13,088 nucleotides of DNA from CAZWVM01 sp964637705 (GTDB lineage: Bacteria > UBA8481): NCBI GenBank assembly GCA_964637705.1, contig CAZWVM010000098.1, positions 1 through 13,088 on the forward strand, written 5' to 3'. The notes beneath the pieces are model-generated. The model had not been told where the DNA came from, did not search any database, and was given only the letters and a program-made list of their open reading frames with translations. This document shows, one piece after another, positions 1 through 5,734 of the stretch; the stretch's first letter is position 1; every line of letters begins with the position of its first letter. Both the position numbers and the translations under genes were made by a program.

Positions 1-1
1 A

Positions 2-976
2 CTACTACGCAAGTGTAGTTGTCGTCATGTCACAGATGTAGTTGACGTCCGGGGGGCGATCCTCGGGCCTTTCGCGAGAAAGGGGCTTCGTGTCGCTCTT
101 GAAGCCTCAGGTGGTTCCTTCGCCCTCTACGATCGCCTCACTGCCCTTGGATGCGACGAGGTTCTCGTCTGGCCGCCTCACAAGCTCCGAGTCATCGCCG
201 AATCCAAGGCCAAAAACGATCGGAACGATTCCCGCTGGTTGGCCGAGCTCCTGCGCCTCGGCTTCTATCCTCGCTCCGTGTACATCCCCACACCCAGGGA
301 GAGGGAGATTCGTGACTTACTCACAACCCGGAACACCGTCCTGCGCTCCCGGATCCGGATCTCGCAGAGCGGACGGTCCATGATGGTGCGACTCGGGATG
401 CGCGCGCCGTCCCGGGCCTTCCAGTCGCATCGAGGATGGCGGCGCATCTGTACCGGTCCGCTCCTGAATGAAGCGAATCGTCTCGTTCTAGAGGAAATGT
501 ATACGACATGGAAAGGTCTCTACGAGAGCGAGAACCGCCTGAACCGTGCGCTCGAGGAGATCGCGGAGAAGGACGGTCGCGTCCAATGGCTGAGGTCCAT
601 CCCCGGGGTGGGACTTCTTTCCTCGCTCTGGTTCCTGGTGGGCTTGGGGAACCCGGAGAGATTCCGCAACTCGCGGGAGGTGGCAAGCTACCTGGGCCTC
701 GTGCCGACCATGTCGGACTCAGCCGATACGCGCGTGAGAGGGCATATTACGAAGGAGGGAAAAGCGGAACTGCGTGCCGTGTGGATTCAGGCCGCGCATT
801 GTTTTCTGCTTTCGCGGGCGTCCCGAAATCTCCCGCTCAGGACATGGTTTGATCGCTGCGCAAAGAAGCGCGGCCGCCGCGTGGCCGTGGTCGGCCTGGC
901 GCGAAAGCTCATGATCGTCGCCTGGCACCTCCTGAAGGAGAAGAGAGGTTTTCAACGGGAGGCGCCGATGAACTGA
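2..976 (+). CDS. IS110/IS1111-family transposase, 5' end not in window
   Basis: Transposase of the DEDD (RuvC-like) type that moves IS110-family elements, in known members with an element-encoded bridge RNA. The frame is open from the left edge to the stop at 974-976, so the start is not seen; a TTG at 239 is internal. From the left edge, VALEASGG (Glu at nt 101-103) and KNDRND (Asp at 218-220 and 227-229) give the second to fourth acidic residues of the DEDD site. The first Asp is expected off the window or lost. The C-terminal Transposase_20 part follows: IPGVG near nt 599, then GLVPTMSDSADTR..GHITKEGK near 695-766, which holds the serine-bearing conserved block. About 324 codons remain of a usual 330-400. 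Bases 1-49 may not belong to the gene, because they hold a direct repeat and fit the family poorly. It lies left of the cassette array and reads toward it. Confidence 0.85.
   Translation, partial: LLRKCSCRHVTDVVDVRGAILGPFARKGLRVALEASGGSFALYDRLTALGCDEVLVWPPHKLRVIAESKAKNDRNDSRWLAELLRLGFYPRSVYIPTPREREIRDLLTTRNTVLRSRIRISQSGRSMMVRLGMRAPSRAFQSHRGWRRICTGPLLNEANRLVLEEMYTTWKGLYESENRLNRALEEIAEKDGRVQWLRSIPGVGLLSSLWFLVGLGNPERFRNSREVASYLGLVPTMSDSADTRVRGHITKEGKAELRAVWIQAAHCFLLSRASRNLPLRTWFDRCAKKRGRRVAVVGLARKLMIVAWHLLKEKRGFQREAPMN
14..49. repeat. 13-base direct repeat at the left edge
   Basis: TGTAGTTGTCGTC (14-26) recurs as TGTAGTTGACGTC (37-49), with one mismatch and a 23-base period. A short inverted repeat, ACTAC..GTAGT (4-8 and 15-19), sits beside it. 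Tandem copies two helical turns apart look like subterminal transposase-binding sites, as at the ends of some insertion sequences. This may mark another element abutting or interrupting the IS110-type gene. The element identity is inference. Confidence 0.35.
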
Positions 977-1332
977 GCAAATCGGAACGAGAGACCGATC
1001 ATCGATACAGAGGACCGATGAGAGGCGTGGCTTGGTGTTCGTCTGAGCGGCGGGTAATCCGCCGGCTCGATCGTTAGATAAAGCGCGCTTCTTCGATTTC
1101 GACACCAGGTGCGTCCGCAAGGGCGGCACGAATGGAAGATGGATAGTCTCGTATTGATGGCGGAGCGGTGATTGCGCCCCGTGGAAACCGTGGACAGCCT
1201 GACGGCCGCCCACCGTTCCCACAGGGCCGACGACTGGGAAAGGAGGTTCTATCGATCGGGTCTTGACGAAGACGGACTATTCATGGAAGACGAACATAGC
1301 TGTCAAATGCATATGAGCCGGTAACGACTTTG
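977..1332. other. non-coding region after the IS110-type gene; possible element end
   Basis: These 356 bases hold no credible gene; open frames here are antisense or low quality. IS1111-type elements carry their bridge RNA and right end downstream of the transposase, so this is where both would be expected, but I could not identify either. At 1037-1079 there is a compact hairpin: GTTCGTCT, then GAGC-GGCGG (1045-1053), loop GTAAT, CCGCC (1059-1063), a single unpaired G at 1064, GCTC (1065-1068), and GTTAGAT (1073-1079). The outer motifs resemble the cassette-junction motifs further right. At about 43 bases it is shorter than known functional attC sites. Confidence 0.35.
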
Positions 1333-2175
1333 CTAGAATGGCCCATAGGGTTCCCGCCCGGGGATGAGTGATCGTAGACGATCTGGTTTTGGGGCAGTCG
1401 CGCCGACAAGATCACGCCATGCCTTCAAGTCGCGATCTGCCTCATTCGCCCGTCCAAGATCATCGAGAACGTGGTAGCGGTTGGCGAGAAACATAGATTC
1501 ATGTGGCGCAAGTGCGATCGCCGAATCGAGATAGACAAGCGCCATTGTCAAATTGCCTTGCTCCTTGAAATTGATGCCAATCGAGTTGAGAGTGCACGCG
1601 TTCAAAGGCTGAGCGTCGAGCGCAGCCATGTATTCTGAGGCGGCTGTGTCAAAGCGCGATTGAAGCCGATGCCATTCGCCCCAGAAGTAGTGCGTAGACC
1701 TAGTGTCGTTAATTATGCCTTGGCAAAGGCGCATGGATATGGCGGAACTGTCGTAGTTGCCCATCCGCATATGAACAAAGGCCAAGCCATACGCAGGTAA
1801 CGGAGACGATGAGTCGAATATCGCAGCTGAATCGAAATATGTTTTTGACCAGTCATAATAGCCAAGATTCAAGTAGGCGCGTCCCAGTTGAATAAGCGTG
1901 AAGGTATCACCAGGTGTTTCGCGGTAGCGAGACAAGTATTCGTCGAGATGCTTCTCCGGCGCAGCGTCATCACCGCCACAACAGTATTTTGCGAGCGGAT
2001 CGTTAGCCCCGATGAGCGTTCGCACTACAACGGCGCCAACAAAGACTACGGCGACAAGAAGTAACCACAGGAGCATATATGAGCGTGGCGCATTGCCACC
2101 ACTCCCGATGCTGCCTTCACTTCTGTCATCGGTCAGCAGCGCGGGGCTAGATTCCGAAGTGAGTTGTTCAGTCAT
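1333..2175 (-). CDS. membrane-anchored TPR protein of unknown function (cassette gene)
   Basis: A 280-residue protein. A polar N-terminus of about 32 residues precedes one membrane segment (about 33-55, rich in Leu and Val), so the rest probably lies outside the cytoplasm. From about residue 75 it is helical, with roughly four to five tetratricopeptide repeats (about 91-124, 125-158, 160-193, 195-228 and a weaker last one). Repeat consensus is visible in LGRAYLNLGYYDWSKTYFDSA and SIGINFKEQGNLTMALVYLDSA. Adjacent cysteines (65-66) follow the membrane segment. The ATG start is supported by GGAGGG seven bases upstream. TPRs make protein contacts; the partner is unknown. It is the leftmost gene of the array, and a junction motif ends about 20 bases before its start. 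GC content is lower than in the backbone genes, which suits acquisition by transfer. Confidence 0.8.
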   Translation of the reverse strand: MTEQLTSESSPALLTDDRSEGSIGSGGNAPRSYMLLWLLLVAVVFVGAVVVRTLIGANDPLAKYCCGGDDAAPEKHLDEYLSRYRETPGDTFTLIQLGRAYLNLGYYDWSKTYFDSAAIFDSSSPLPAYGLAFVHMRMGNYDSSAISMRLCQGIINDTRSTHYFWGEWHRLQSRFDTAASEYMAALDAQPLNACTLNSIGINFKEQGNLTMALVYLDSAIALAPHESMFLANRYHVLDDLGRANEADRDLKAWRDLVGATAPKPDRLRSLIPGREPYGPF

Positions 2176-2195
2176 GAAATGTCCCTCCGCGAAGC

Positions 2196-2401
2196 GGTTC
2201 GGCTAACGATGAATGTTTCTGAACCGCGCGCCCCTCGCTGACTACGAGTCCAGACACGCTTGAGGCCTTCACCGAAAATCAACCGCGTCGGGCGCGGGGA
2301 TTGCCGTCTTTGCAATCCCCGTGAACGACGCATCACGCTTACGCGCGGTTGCGCGGAGCGACCGAAGGGAGCGTAGCCAGAAACATTTCGTTAGACGAAC
2401 C
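2196..2401 (-). other. attC-like cassette junction 1
   Basis: A long imperfect palindrome between two leftward genes. The outer arms GGTTCGGCTAACG (2196-2208) and CGTTAGACGAACC (2389-2401) are complementary with one mismatch. Inner arms ATGTTTCTG (2213-2221) and CAGAAACAT (2378-2386) pair perfectly, but the spacers between arms are unequal (4 and 2 bases), giving unpaired bases as in attC. Read leftward, the sites are GTCTAAC (R''-type) and GTTAGCC (R'-type, one base off GTTRRRY). The interior can fold further: AACCGCGCG (2222-2230) with CGCGCGGTT (2342-2350), and GGGGATTGC with GCAATCCCC near 2296-2320. It follows the stop at 2418 and precedes the start at 2175, the position expected of an attC. 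It is longer than most (about 200 bases). Confidence 0.62.
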
Positions 2402-2417
2402 CCACCACTCCGATTGC

Positions 2418-2942
2418 TCAAGCGCCATTCTCCCGAATATAGAAGTTGATGATACCCATGCTGTCCTTACCATTGGCGCTCATCAGGCGAAGTGAACAGT
2501 TGGCATCAAACGAAGGCACGTCGCAATGATACACGGTAGAAGAGTTATCTTGGTCGAAATCGAATGAGGCGCGGCGGCCCGTGGCAAGGCATTCAATATA
2601 TCCTGCGCCGCGCCCGAATGGCTCAAGTTCTAAGGGCGACTGTACCGAAAGCGTAAACGATAAGCGATATTGTCCGACCGTGGGATTATAGGGCACGAGA
2701 TACCAACGGAATGACGGCGTTTGCTTTTCCTCAATCCAAGCTTCACGAACAGAAATCGTGTCGCCAAACCAATTGAACGCAGCTGGAACTGCCGCCGCGT
2801 GTCGAATTAGCGCGTTCGATGCGCGGGCATCATTTGCTCTGAAGTAGGCTTGTGGCAAATCGCTTTGATGCCAAAACACAAAAAGGCCCCAACATGAAAT
2901 GGCAAATACGAGAGTGGCGAGGAGTAATGTGCGTGGCGTCAT
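2418..2942 (-). CDS. membrane-anchored protein of unknown function, second gene of a two-gene cassette
   Basis: About 174 residues from the ATG at 2940-2942. This start overlaps the stop of the preceding gene as ATGA, the usual sign of translational coupling. The frame stays open upstream to 2996, but only as overlap with that gene. The N-terminus (MTPRTLLLATLVFAISCWGL) is a positively charged end plus a hydrophobic segment of about 18-20 residues, a signal anchor. The remainder is a moderately hydrophilic, beta-rich-looking domain with cysteines late in the sequence (in YIECLATG, VYHCDVP and DANCSLR) that could form disulfides outside the cytoplasm. I recognise no family. The stop lies about 17 bases before junction 1, as expected at the 3' end of a cassette. 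Confidence 0.68.
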   Translation of the reverse strand: MTPRTLLLATLVFAISCWGLFVFWHQSDLPQAYFRANDARASNALIRHAAAVPAAFNWFGDTISVREAWIEEKQTPSFRWYLVPYNPTVGQYRLSFTLSVQSPLELEPFGRGAGYIECLATGRRASFDFDQDNSSTVYHCDVPSFDANCSLRLMSANGKDSMGIINFYIRENGA

Positions 2943-3283
2943 GACTCGGCGGATCGCAGCGCCTCGATGAGGGGCTGAAGCTTCTCGAGGAGACATTCAG
3001 GAAGATCTGCCGCATCCATGCGGCCACTGGCGATCTCCCGGGCTACAACTTCGTGTGGCTTTAACGAGTTGAACCGCTTGTACAGCGTTCTACTCGGGCC
3101 GTCATGGAACGCGTGAATGCGATCAGTAAGGTCAATCGCGGACATCCCGTCTCCGCCCCACTTGCAGAAATCCTCATAGAGTTCGGTCAAGAGATCGGTG
3201 AGTTCAGCGTTGTAGGCTTCCAACGCCAGACCGGCAAGAATCGCTCGCTCACCTTTCGTCAGCTTTGGTGGAGGGATCGACAC
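2939..3283 (-). CDS. small soluble protein of unknown function, first gene of a two-gene cassette
   Basis: A 114-residue protein from a GTG start (MSIPPPKLTKGERAILAG...). It appears wholly helical, charged and cytoplasmic, with no membrane segment. SAIDLTDRIHAFHDGPSRTLYKRF near the middle and EVVAREIASGRM further on look like helical surfaces for protein or nucleic-acid contact. I do not recognise a family. Its TGA stop (2939-2941) overlaps the next gene's ATG by four bases, so the two are probably co-translated and act together, perhaps as a soluble partner with a membrane-anchored one. The ribosome-binding site is weak, so the start is uncertain. Junction 2 begins about 20 bases upstream. 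Confidence 0.6.
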   Translation of the reverse strand: MSIPPPKLTKGERAILAGLALEAYNAELTDLLTELYEDFCKWGGDGMSAIDLTDRIHAFHDGPSRTLYKRFNSLKPHEVVAREIASGRMDAADLPECLLEKLQPLIEALRSAES

Positions 3284-3305
3284 GACTCAGCGCGCCTGCG
3301 GTCGC

Positions 3306-3730
3306 GGTTCGTGTAATGGGCGCGTTTCCGAAGCCCGCGATTTTACGCACGGAGAGGCGGGGAACCGACGGTTCACCAGGTTCCCCGACCGACGCGGAAA
3401 ATCGCGGGGTTGCGCGCCAGCCGGAAACGAGACGTTCGCCGGACCGCAGGATTCTGCTCTGCGTCCACCTACGAGCGCCGGGAACCCAAGCGCGCAACGA
3501 AACGCGCCCATTCGCCGGACCGGCACGGAGGCCGGTCCGGCGAACGATTCGCACAGCCGAACTTGCGGGCTGGCGTGACGTTTGCGGCGCGTCGATGACC
3601 TTCGAAGAAACATGACCGTCACCGTATCAAAACCTCTGGGGAACTAGAACCCTCAGCAAACGGCATGACAGGCCGCAAGTTAGCGGGAGCGGCGCGCCAG
3701 CGCCGCGGACGCGGCTGTGCGTCGTTAGGC
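3306..3730 (-). other. composite attC-like junction 2, about 425 bases, no gene
   Basis: This fills the 490-base gap between 3283 and 3774. The left end, GGTTCGTGTAATGGG, matches the other junctions. Bases 3306-3338 match 5311-5343 with one difference, and 3406-3434 match 5408-5436 with one difference. Within that block CCCGCGATTTT (3334-3344) pairs perfectly with AAAATCGCGGG (3398-3408), and CGTTTCC (3323-3329) pairs with GGAAACG (3423-3429). A second inverted copy, GAAACGCGCCCATT (3499-3512), matches 3315-3328. Then comes a perfect 14-base stem (3511-3524 with 3531-3544, loop ACGGAG). The right end has GTTAGGC (3724-3730), which read leftward is the R''-type heptamer after the FlgC-like gene, and a GCGGCGC/GCGCCGC hairpin near 3690-3707. 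It may be one very long site or two fused sites. Open frames across it look non-coding. Confidence 0.5.
3511..3544. repeat. perfect 14-bp inverted repeat with 6-base loop
   Basis: TTCGCCGGACCGGC, then ACGGAG, then GCCGGTCCGGCGAA: a perfect GC-rich hairpin. Neither side continues into a T-run, so it is not a typical intrinsic terminator. Inside the composite junction it may be the terminal structure of a folded recombination site. Confidence 0.8.
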
Positions 3731-3773
3731 GAATTCCGCCTTCTTATGTCGCCTCGAACAATTTGCCCGTTCG

Positions 3774-4457
3774 TCATAGGGCCAATTCCGGCGGAGGCAT
3801 ATTCAATGCTGAACCCGCTGGGGCGGAGTAGGCATTTGGCGGAGATGGTGCCTCATCATCAAATGAGCCCCAGTCTGGAATGTGAACCGTAGGAGTGAAG
3901 CTTCGGATCAGAGTGACGACTAGGTCATACTTCTGACGCGCGTCCGCTAGGTCCGTCATTTCGATTTCAGGATCGATCTCTGGGTACTCGACATACCCGT
4001 CTTCTCCTCCGCTCGGATTCATCGGGTCATACCGACGAAAGCGAGCGTCACCGGTTCGTGGAACAGTGACGATTGAATACTTGCCGCTCTCCGTCACTTT
4101 TACTCTTTGGCGCTGATAATAGCCCAATCCTGTCGAATACGGAGGAGGTCTTGGTCCAGAACGTGTCACGTCAACATCCGGAATCGTTGGAATATTTGCA
4201 ATGTTGTTGAGAATAACATCCTTACGAACCATAGTCATATCAAGATAGTGGTGGAGTGCTTCACGCGCGATCGGCGTGTTCTCGAGTGCGACAGAGCCAT
4301 TTGCTAGAGTCCGAAGAGCAATGTTTGAATCACGCAGATAGGCCGCGAGAGAATATTCTCCGTCCGATTCGACGAACTGCGCTTCACGCAATGCCGGTCG
4401 AAATGAACACGCCATTACGCTCATTACAAATGCAATGCTAATAGCATGACGCATCAT
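3774..4457 (-). CDS. predicted lipoprotein with a FlgC-like (flagellar rod) domain
   Basis: A 227-residue protein. The N-terminus MMRHAISIAFVMSVMAC is a signal peptide ending in a lipobox-like VMAC, so Cys17 would be lipidated and the protein held at a membrane surface. Two parts resemble the flagellar proximal rod protein FlgC: RKDVILNNIANI (79-89), like the rod-family motif MDVIANNIAN, and RRYDPMNPSGGEDGYVEYPE (141-160) followed by an EMTDLADARQKYDLVVTLI helix, like FlgC's Y-P-NP-A--GYV-P-V---EM--M--ASRSYQANI. True FlgC is about 135 residues and is exported without a lipobox. No flagellar gene is nearby. The tail beyond about 190 is Pro/Ala-rich and disordered-looking. The function is unknown; it may be a repurposed rod-like subunit. 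It lies between junctions 4 and 2 as a single-gene cassette. Confidence 0.72.
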   Translation of the reverse strand: MMRHAISIAFVMSVMACSFRPALREAQFVESDGEYSLAAYLRDSNIALRTLANGSVALENTPIAREALHHYLDMTMVRKDVILNNIANIPTIPDVDVTRSGPRPPPYSTGLGYYQRQRVKVTESGKYSIVTVPRTGDARFRRYDPMNPSGGEDGYVEYPEIDPEIEMTDLADARQKYDLVVTLIRSFTPTVHIPDWGSFDDEAPSPPNAYSAPAGSALNMPPPELAL

Positions 4458-4463
4458 GGCGCG

Positions 4464-4536
4464 GCTTCGTCTAACGATTGGATTGCCGCAGGCCCACTTC
4501 GGCTAACCCTCCGATTCTGGGTGGTTAGGCGAACGG
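4464..4536 (-). other. attC-like cassette junction 4 (best match)
   Basis: Compact site with GTCTAAC (4469-4475) and GTTAGGC (4524-4530), flanked by complementary bases (CTTCG on the left, CGAACG on the right). Read leftward this is GCCTAAC (RYYYAAC) to GTTAGAC (GTTRRRY), both exact consensus, 62 bases apart, within the normal attC size range. The interior can form CCCA..TCGG / CCGA..TGGG near 4493-4521. It sits between the antitoxin stop at 4606 and the start at 4457, as an attC should. Confidence 0.72.
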
Positions 4537-4605
4537 CTCTTCGGCAATATTTCTCTATAGATGATAGAAGATAGTCATTGCCTGGAGCGGATAAGAGAGG
4601 CCGCA

Positions 4606-4941
4606 CTACGCTGCTTCCTTCTCAAGCGGGACAAAGGCAATCTCAAGCTGCGCCCCCAACGCCACGGCAATTCGACTCAACACCTCTACGCTGGGAAGAT
4701 ACTGAAGGTCAGGATTTTCTATGCGGGAAATGACGGCTTGAGTCGTTCGGACCCGCTTGGCCAATACCGTTTGGGAGAGCCGAGAGCGCTTCCTTGCGCT
4801 CAGAACTGCGGCGGCCAGGGCGCGCTTAATGCGCTTCGCGCGAGCCTTAGCGAAGGCGACCTTGAACTCCGGGTTGCCGATTTCGGACGCGATGAACTCG
4901 TCGACCGAAGATCCGGCCCAGCTGGGCTTCTTATGCTTCAC
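4606..4941 (-). CDS. XRE-type helix-turn-helix antitoxin (HigA-like)
   Basis: A 111-residue protein, the predicted antitoxin of the preceding toxin. A Cro/C1-type HTH spans about 43-77, with LSQTVLAKRV as helices one and two and TTQAVISRIENP as the recognition part. The segment after it (SVEVLSRIAVALGAQLEIAF) is typical of HigA-type partners. The N-terminal region (1-40) is basic and probably contacts the toxin. The start is GTG with AAGGAGG six bases upstream, lying inside the end of the toxin gene. Reading frames overlap by 11 bases. Antitoxins of this kind bind their own promoter and repress the operon; here the candidate operator is the palindrome at 5276-5295. Toxin-first order is typical of HigBA. 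Confidence 0.88.
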   Translation of the reverse strand: MKHKKPSWAGSSVDEFIASEIGNPEFKVAFAKARAKRIKRALAAAVLSARKRSRLSQTVLAKRVRTTQAVISRIENPDLQYLPSVEVLSRIAVALGAQLEIAFVPLEKEAA

Positions 4942-5266
4942 GTTGAACCTCCTTGAGACGCTTCTCAGCGACAGCGATTTCGCGGACTGGAGCTTTCTGA
5001 CTCTGCTTCTTGTACGCGTGCAACAACACCATCATCGGCCCATCAACCAGAACGTAGAAAACACGACTTGAAACGCCACCGATGATTCGAAATTCCCATA
5101 ACTTGCCTCGGATCTTCCTGAAGGCAATCCCAGGAGCGTCAAATCCGTGCTCGCGAATCGCGATGAGCGCGTCAGCCAATGCCGCCCGATCGGGTATGGA
5201 AAGCTCTTCAAAGTAGTCACGGACGGGTTCCCGCCCCGAGGAACTGCGATAGAAGATGACGTTCAT
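4931..5266 (-). CDS. HigB/Gp49-like toxin of the RelE superfamily
   Basis: A 111-residue predicted mRNA-interferase-type toxin of the phage Gp49-like/HigB group. Family signatures are GKLWEFRI (54-61), SRVFYVLVDG (67-76), and the C-terminal LLHAYKKQSQKAP followed by REI (81-97), where basic residues are thought to act on ribosome-bound mRNA. Family members cut mRNA in translating ribosomes and are neutralised by the HTH partner encoded next. Length is normal for the family. The ATG at 5264-5266 has no ribosome-binding site, and the promoter would start RNA at about the start codon, so the message may be leaderless. It forms a toxin-first operon with the antitoxin and sits in the same orientation as the rest of the array. 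Confidence 0.88.
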   Translation of the reverse strand: MNVIFYRSSSGREPVRDYFEELSIPDRAALADALIAIREHGFDAPGIAFRKIRGKLWEFRIIGGVSSRVFYVLVDGPMMVLLHAYKKQSQKAPVREIAVAEKRLKEVQREA

Positions 5267-5272
5267 GAGCAG

Positions 5273-5301
5273 AGCATATACCTTACAGGATATATTGTCA
5301 A
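5273..5301 (-). promoter_or_regulatory. promoter and candidate operator of the HigBA-like pair
   Basis: Leftward TTGACA (5296-5301) and TATGCT (5273-5278) are separated by exactly 17 bases, close to the sigma-70 consensus. The predicted start falls at about 5266, the first base of the toxin ATG. The spacer region contains an imperfect palindrome (5276-5295; half sites ATATATCCT and ATATACCTT, 7 of 9 matching), a plausible antitoxin operator. Confidence 0.75.
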
Positions 5302-5310
5302 CGCATGACC

Positions 5311-5441
5311 GGTTCGTCTAATGGGCGCGTTTCCGAAGCCCGCCGGTAGCGACAGGAAGGGCGGCGGACCCTGGTGTTGGGTTCGACGACCGATGGTCGC
5401 GTTAGGCGGGGTTGGGCGCCAGCCGGAAACGAGACGAACGC
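5311..5441 (-). other. attC-like cassette junction 3, near-copy of part of junction 2
   Basis: Starts with GGTTCGTCTAATGGG. GTCTAAT (5316-5322) and GTTAGGC (5401-5407) are 92 bases apart over all; read leftward they are GCCTAAC (exact R'' consensus) and ATTAGAC (R' with one change). CGCG next to each heptamer also pairs. A second, competing fold uses a wider span: GTTCGTCT (5312-5319) with AGACGAAC (5432-5439), CGTTTCC (5328-5334) with GGAAACG (5424-5430), CCCGCC with GGCGGG, and GCGAC with GTCGC. It lies 45 bases upstream of the HigB-like start. Confidence 0.62.
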
Positions 5442-5446
5442 CGCCG

Positions 5447-5475
5447 TTGACACGGTGATACACTAGTGCTATACT
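5447..5475 (+). promoter_or_regulatory. promoter and candidate operator of the RelBE-like pair
   Basis: TTGACA (5447-5452) and TATACT (5470-5475) with a 17-base spacer form a near-perfect sigma-70 promoter reading rightward. The spacer contains the palindrome CACTAGTG (5461-5468), extendable to ATA-CACTAGTG-C-TAT, well placed for autorepression by a ribbon-helix-helix antitoxin. The predicted transcript starts near 5482, ahead of GGAGGT. Confidence 0.85.
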
Positions 5476-5495
5476 TATGGCAATGGAGGTGGCCG

Positions 5496-5732
5496 ATGCC
5501 CGCAACAAATCCTAGAATATTTACCGTCCTTGAGAAGCCTGTCTTCCGTGCTGTCGAGGGACTCGCGAAACGTGACGGCGTCTCGCTATCGCAGAAGGCT
5601 CGCGACCTGATAGTACAGGCTCTTGAGCTGTCTGAGGATGCTGGACTTGAATCCATCGTGGCTGGCCGCCGCAAGAATCGCGCTAAGTCCATTCCGCTTG
5701 ATGATGTTCTTACACGGTACAATGTGAAATAG
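5496..5732 (+). CDS. ribbon-helix-helix antitoxin (RelB-like)
   Basis: A 78-residue protein. I start it at the ATG at 5496, five bases after GGAGGT (5485-5490). The frame opens further upstream (GTG at 5466), but that codon lies inside the promoter. The fold looks like a ribbon-helix-helix: strand RIFTVLEK (7-14), helix FRAVEGLAKRDG (17-28), then SLSQKARDLIVQALE (30-44). The C-terminal part, including a basic stretch GRRKNRAK, should wrap the toxin. It is followed two bases later by the toxin gene. This pair faces opposite to the other cassette genes and has its own promoter, as many cassette-borne toxin-antitoxin genes do. It is probably autoregulated at CACTAGTG. Confidence 0.85.
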   Translation: MPATNPRIFTVLEKPVFRAVEGLAKRDGVSLSQKARDLIVQALELSEDAGLESIVAGRRKNRAKSIPLDDVLTRYNVK

Positions 5733-5734
5733 CC

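Noticed and set aside
719..1222. Minus-strand frame of 167 codons overlapping the transposase
   Set aside because: Antisense to the conserved C-terminal transposase domain, with no recognisable motif.
3511..3544. Intrinsic terminator
   Set aside because: Perfect stem but no T-run on either strand.
3249..3622. Several open frames of 60-116 codons on both strands in the junction 2 gap
   Set aside because: They cross inverted repeats and a perfect hairpin, are Arg/Pro/Ser-rich and have no start signals.
5466..5495. Upstream GTG start for the RelB-like antitoxin
   Set aside because: It overlaps the -10 box; the ATG at 5496 has an excellent ribosome-binding site.
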